Positions 58,791-64,000 of a DNA stretch of 64,000 bases are shown here, in pieces (the stretch's first letter is position 1; every line of letters starts with the position of its first letter). The DNA comes from Sitta carolinensis (Eukaryota; Chordata; Aves; Passeriformes; Sittidae), in NCBI GenBank assembly GCA_032173965.1, contig CM063284.1:63300863-63364862 (forward strand), in the 5' to 3' direction. Both the position numbers and the translations under genes were made by a program. Under the pieces are notes generated by a model. That model made no database searches, was not told the origin of the DNA, and saw only the letters and a list, made by a program, of their open reading frames with translations.

Positions 58791-59701
58791 CTTTCGTATG
58801 GGTAAGCAGATTAGTTAATGCCTGCCTTTCATGAGCTAGGCTTTCATCCTTAATGCTGGGGTTAAACTGCATTCAAGCTGTCTATAGTCTGTGAAGGTCA
58901 CACTACCATTTTGATTTCCTTTCCCTATGTTATGAGCGTCCTGCAGGAGTGTGTGTGGGTCACACAGCCCGATGCAAAGGCTGAGCCTGACCTCACTCCT
59001 CCTGCTCTGCTCGAGGGATGTCCTTCTAAAGTGTTTCTTCAGAATGAGCAGGGGTTTTCTGTTCTCAATACCACTCTTGTCCCCTTTGTGGTATCTGTAC
59101 GTCATTAAATACTCAGCTCTAAAGATACCAACTCAGAAGTAGGACATACATTTCTTTCTTCACTTTTAAGATCTTGTGGCTTGGCTTTAACAGGCAGCCA
59201 ACTCCTGCCTGGCATGTCTGAAGTCGATTGATCTGAAATAGGCTTCTGCTCCAAGGTTTAGTGCTCAGGAGGACACTGCTTCTTCACCCTATCCATATTT
59301 AAATATGCCCAGCCTGAACTAGGATACCTTTCCTCTTCCTTCTCTTGTCACAGCATCGCTGCTGTCTCACCCACGGGCTGCCTGAGCATCTGCCATTTGG
59401 TCCTAAAAGCCAAATAAGAGCGGTGTGTTGTTTTAATTATTTTCTGCTTGTGTGGTCAGGAGGTTATTTGGTCTGGTGAGCTCTACTTCAGGCCATAGCT
59501 CTCATTAATACCACCTTGCATACATCTTGCACGAGTACGGGAACGGTTGAGTTATCCACTTGTGTGGCCGGCTCTTGATACGACACAGTGGCCAGTATTT
59601 ACAATTGTAAGGGGAAGCTTACAATTGTTAGATGTAGATTATCCTGTATTTTTCTCCAATGATGGTAATTACCTACATAAATTTCAATCCCAGGACTGAA
59701 G
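58791..59701. other. Intron 1, no specific feature
   Basis: Holds a 12-base palindrome TTACAATTGTAA (59599-59610) followed 9 bases later by a partial second copy (to about 59632). No exon or repeat family recognised. Confidence 0.5.
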
Positions 59702-59750
59702 TCTACTAAAGTAAAAGTTTACTAAAGTAAAAGTTTACTAAAGTAAAACT
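59702..59750. repeat. Tandem repeat, 16-bp unit x 3
   Basis: Three near-perfect copies of TTACTAAAGTAAAAGT; the first differs at its start and the last ends in ACT rather than AGT. The unit is itself nearly palindromic (TTTACT...AGTAAA), so the array could fold into small hairpins. Confidence 0.9.
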
Positions 59751-62700
59751 TTACACATAAAAATTCCATTATCCAGAAGTAAATTTGGCTCATTTAGATT
59801 TTGAAATAATATTTATTAAAGAGCCTCTTTTCTGATTTGGAGGAATCCTGCACAAGTCTTTGTAAAACCCAACAGGTTTATGAAAAGGTGTAAAACCTGA
59901 TAGAAGAAGAGAGCAAAAGCTACAAATAAGAAAAATAGTTTTGTCAGCTTCTTGGACAAGGGATCATTTTTCACTTAAACAGACAAAGCAAACGCAGCTG
60001 AACACTGAAGCTGGAAATGCTTCTACAAGATGTTCGGCGTTACTTTTAAGCTTTTATGCATCCTTGATGGGGTCCTGTAGTAAAGGCAACCCATCAGACA
60101 GTCGCAGGCAAACTCCTGTCTCCAGATCTAAACAGATAAATGGCAGATTCAAAAATACTTTTTCTGTCAAATTATTGATACACAGTTCACCGCAGCAGCT
60201 CGCTATGGTGCAGAAACAGGGCTGGACAGGGTTTTGTTTCAGTCTGGTTCCCATTGTGTTTCTTGATTTCAGAAAAAATAAACCCTAAGGGGATATAGCT
60301 GGAGGAAAACAGTGGTAATTAGGGGCACTGTGCACTGAATTTGGCTGGGACTGTTGAAGCTGGCTCTACTTCCAGCTGCTGCTGCAGCAGAGACAGCTCC
60401 TTTCATTCATGCTGGGATCATGAAAGGACTTGTTGCACCTTGAGAGCAAGAATAGCTGCTCACGTTGTCGCAAGATTAAGCTGACATGCCTCCAAGTCAT
60501 TGCAGGGCTTCTGAGTCGCTGTTTAGACGGTATGTTTAGCAAAGGCCCTTTCAAAAGGAATAAATCCTCTGCATGTGTCTGCGAGAGTTCAGTATTGTCA
60601 AATTACAATTTGAAATGGTGGAGATTTTTTTAATCTCTTGAGAAGCTAAATAGCTCAAATTCCTTGGGCTTCTTTAATGAAGATACCTTAATTTTTTATA
60701 TTTACTTTCATTTTTTAAGCAGCATTCTTCTCAGGTATGCTTTTAATATACCCCATATTTGGAAATGTGAAAGGGAGAAAAAAAAGTAAAAAGAGTGCAA
60801 AATCTTTACATATAAAAAAGAATGTTATCCACATCATCAGCATGTTGCAGAGCCCTTGGACATTTTATGGCTGATGACAAGACACAAAGGAGAATTAGAC
60901 TTTTGCATCTGCATTAAGCAGCCCGGGTTGTGCAGTGAGCTAATACACAGCTACTCCTGTGAGAACTATGTGAATGGTGTAATGCACAAATCTGTGTTAC
61001 AAGGAAACTGCAAAACATGTTCTCAGTAAATTAACGAGGAGGTTTAGTGTAGGCTTCAGCATGCATTTCAGAAAAAAACCCCACCCATCCAAAAGTGTTT
61101 GTGGTTTCTGAGTTCTCTCACACTGCGTCTGCAGATCCCTGTGATGCAAACCAGGTTTTGGTGAATTAATCTTCCTTCTATCCATGTGTTCACCACCTCG
61201 CTCAGAAACAGGGCACAGCTGGGAGAGAGGGGCTGTGCCTGAGGGGAATCATGAGTAAAGGGGTGGGGGTTCATGAATAATCGCTATTTCCCACAGAATA
61301 TTTCAGGTGTGATTTTGGATGAAAAGGGTATTTCATGGCATTTCTTGAGTTGGTGGTATAAGTCATGTATGTGTCGTTACGTTAAGGGTCCTCATCTATG
61401 GTTTTGTTTGTTGGTCCGGTCTTTTTGTTGAGGTTTGGTTTAGGGCATTTTTATGTGGGTTTTTTGTTTGTTTGTTTTAAGTACTGCAACTTGAATGCAT
61501 GCTTCCTGTTGTGCAATTTTTCATTGAATTCAGTAGAAGCTACCTCCTGCTATTTCCTTTCGAAACTGATATAATTGAGAAATCCACCAGCTTAATTTTT
61601 AACTTTTCTTTTTTACTTTGCAAGAGGCTGCATGATGCATAAGTTATTTTAAAAAGCATAGGCTAATTTTAAAAAGCCTTAGATTGTCTCATTTTGACAG
61701 AACTATTACAACTATTGTTCATGACCTTGTGTACAGGCTCCTGACCTCTGACTTCAATAGCCGGTGCAAGTGTATACTAACTGAAAGAAGCACTTGGAAA
61801 GAAGTATTTTGAGTATTTCAGAAATGTCCTTATGTATGGTGCTAGATAAATGTTCAATGGGAAAATTCTGTGTCCTCAGTAAATTCCTCTTTTAAAATAA
61901 AAAATATTTGATACATCTGAGAGTATAAATCCTGCATGTGTTTTTGTCTGAACAAGGCAAATGTTTCCACTTTTCAGGTATTTTAAAAGAAAACTATGAA
62001 AACAGCAAGGATTATCTCATCTTATTATACAAGAAGATATTAGTATTTCTTGGAATATTGCTTGTTTGTTCTCTCCTATCTTTCCAGATGGACTAAATAC
62101 TGTTTTGCCTTTTCAGCAGTTTGCCACTGGCAAACTAGTGCAATATCACAACAACTGATCGGCAGGTTTAGCCTCCGATGAAAATCACTACATTTCAAAA
62201 GTAAACATTTTGTTATCCTTAAACCTCTAATTTTGAGGTCAGATTTCAGTTCTGAAAATACTGTAGCAACCACAGTTAAAAGTTCAAGAGTGAAGATTTG
62301 GGCATTCAGAAAAGGTAGGAAGGATTATTAATGTTTTTTAAATTGAGAACTATTTATTCCTTGCTACACTGAAGCATCATTGCTAGATGCACTGCGGTCT
62401 GAAATCATGAAGGTTATGCATTGAATATAGCCCTGAAAATACAAATTTTATAAGGGGAATATTGGCATGGCACAAACTTTATTAATACTTGTGGTCAGTC
62501 TGCTCTAGTATTTAAAATCCCTGGTTTCCATGTTACTTTGTAAATACAACTTTGCTAAGTTTGCTTGAAGAGTGACCCTTTGTGACTTTTGGATTTGTGC
62601 ACACTTTTTTCACTCAGGCTTTTTTCTCCTAAGGAAAACTTAGGGACATTGTTTAAGATTTGAGATGAGAAGGGCTGGTTTTGCCTTGTCTGAGGAGAAT

Positions 62701-64000
62701 TTGGATATAGTAGTAAGACAGCCCTAAAAGAGCTTTTTTTTTTTTTAATCTCTTCACTAAGCAGAGAGAGCATTTGCAAGTCAGTCTTGGCAAGAGATGA
62801 GACACTGAAACACCTGACACTTGAATTCATCTCTGTTGAGAAAATATGTTTTGAAAGGTAAAGCCTGTCATTAAGGTGCTGTGTTCTGGTTATAAATACT
62901 CTCTGGGGCACAGGTAGGGAGATTGTTTGGCTGTGCTGGTCTTTGCTGGAAGACTCCTGCACTGCTGCTGTCACCTTCTGCATCACAAGGTGTGAAGGCA
63001 TGGGTAGGCCAACTCACTCAAGAGCTAGAGGTTAGTTAGGGCTCGTGCCCAGGGCATCTGATATGATATCTCTCACTCTTTATTGGATATGAGTAAATTA
63101 ACATGTCTGTATTTCTCTGTGGTGTAAGTAACTCTTGGTGATGCTAATCCCACTTGATGGCAGAATACTGGGGATACTGTCGTCTCTGCTGTCCCTCAAA
63201 TATGGTGCTTTCTGTTCTGCTGGAGGATGCCTTTGGTGTAAGGTCAAGTCCACATCTTATCTCTAAGTCCTCCTTCCTTTCAGGGTATCATCAGGCATTC
63301 AACTTACAAATCCTCTCAATCTTCTGAGGTGTTTTCCTATGTTCTAAAAAGTTTATGTAATCTCAGTGAAGAGCGGCTTCTACTATGCTGGCACACCTTG
63401 TATTTGATTAAACCTTTGCTTTGTGCTTGAAGGACAGCTTGGCTTGCTTCATGAATCCACCGGGTTTCCCGTTGGAGACATAACAGTCAGCTGGAGTGAT
63501 TTTTTTTTTTTCCCCCTCCCTGTCTGATTTATGGTGTGAGGGAAAACGAATTGCAATGTATGTGCTGGAGAGGGCAGGTCATGCCCTCTGTCTCTAGCTG
63601 ATTGCAAAACGTAATTTTGGCAGAGCGTTTTGTAACATCTGCCATTTGACATGTTGTCAGTGTTTCATATTTTTCACTTTTCTTTATTTTGCCTTCTTAC
63701 TTAGCCAAGCAGTTAATGCCTAGTAACCATTACTTTAGAAACCCAGGTCACTTTTGGTACAGTTTTACGTTCTTGCAACAATCCCTGCATCAGTTCATAT
63801 CTCAGTATTTACCTGCAGGTACATTACTTCGTACTGCAAAATGACTTTCTTTCTTTCTTCTGTCCCTCTCTCATGGACTCTGCAGGGGGCTGCATCTCCC
63901 CAGCATGGTTTTTTCCCCATCTTTCTTGAGACTTGGAGATTTGCCATTTGTCTCTAGTTGCATTACTAAGTCCTATTCAGGCTGCAGTTTTTGTGTTAGA
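59751..64000. other. Intron 1, no supported gene, to the window end
   Basis: AT-rich intronic sequence with a 13-T run at 62734-62746. A 148-codon minus-strand frame (62555-63001) and a 115-codon plus-strand frame (59941-60288) show no domain signature. No acceptor followed by JARID2 exon 2 coding sequence was found. Confidence 0.5.

Larger units (their letters stand above)
6579..64000 (+). other. JARID2: JARID2 intron 1 (5' part; runs off the window)
   Basis: The intron begins with GTAAGT at 6579. I looked for sequence able to encode DDSDGIPWSEERVV and saw none up to 64000, so more than 57 kb of the first intron is present without its acceptor. A very long first intron is also known for mammalian JARID2. 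The contents are listed separately: a second CpG island, few repeats, many T-tracts and some CpG-retaining blocks. No nested protein gene is convincingly supported. Confidence 0.85.

Noticed and set aside
6579..64000. Search for JARID2 exon 2 (expected DDSDGIPWSEERVV)
   Set aside because: No plus-strand segment encoding it was found by eye, so the window is taken to end inside intron 1. A translated search of the flanking sequence would settle this.
1..64000. CRISPR array, tRNA, rRNA, or intact retroviral or DNA transposon
   Set aside because: No spaced direct-repeat array, cloverleaf, long terminal repeat pair or transposase-like frame was seen; the only mobile-element traces are short CR1 and MIR fragments.

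Overview
This is a vertebrate nuclear window, most likely from a bird. The evidence is a single recognisable spliced coding exon, CpG islands around it, roughly 40% GC intronic sequence (by eye), very low interspersed-repeat density, and two CR1-type LINE 3' ends, the characteristic avian/reptilian retroposon. I cannot name the species; another sauropsid with few repeats is possible.

The window is built around the 5' end of one gene on the + strand, JARID2 (the Jumonji-family accessory subunit of Polycomb Repressive Complex 2). Its start codon lies at 6534 and the first coding exon encodes the invariant 15-residue N-terminus MSKERPKRNIIQKKY, followed by a consensus splice donor at 6579. I could not find the next coding exon (expected to begin DDSDGIPW), so everything from 6579 to 64000 is read as the 5' part of a giant first intron.

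Layout. 1-4075: intergenic, no supported gene. 4076-4345: an old CR1 fragment. 4480-5710: a CpG island containing a compact CCAAT/ZNF143-like/YY1-like promoter module, two G-quadruplex-forming tracts and then an 84-nt perfectly alternating purine-pyrimidine (Z-DNA-type) tract. About 5900-6578: probable core promoter, GC-triplet-rich and U-tract-rich 5' leader with three upstream AUGs, and the JARID2 start. 6579-9070: start of intron 1, with a nearly pure G/T tract and a second CpG island that holds two perfect CRE palindromes and a candidate alternative or internal exon with strong splice-like borders. 9100-64000: AT-richer intron with one more CR1, two ancient MIR-like SINE relics, many long poly-T tracts (up to 59 T), a perfect 15-bp inverted repeat, a 16-bp tandem repeat, and a few local CpG clusters or CpG-retaining blocks that could be enhancers.

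No RNA gene, CRISPR array or intact mobile element was recognised, and nothing resembles a new multi-gene system. The many other open frames are short and unsupported. The most informative signals are regulatory: the uORF whose UGA stop overlaps the JARID2 AUG, the Z-DNA tract next to the promoter, and the second, CRE-bearing CpG island in intron 1.
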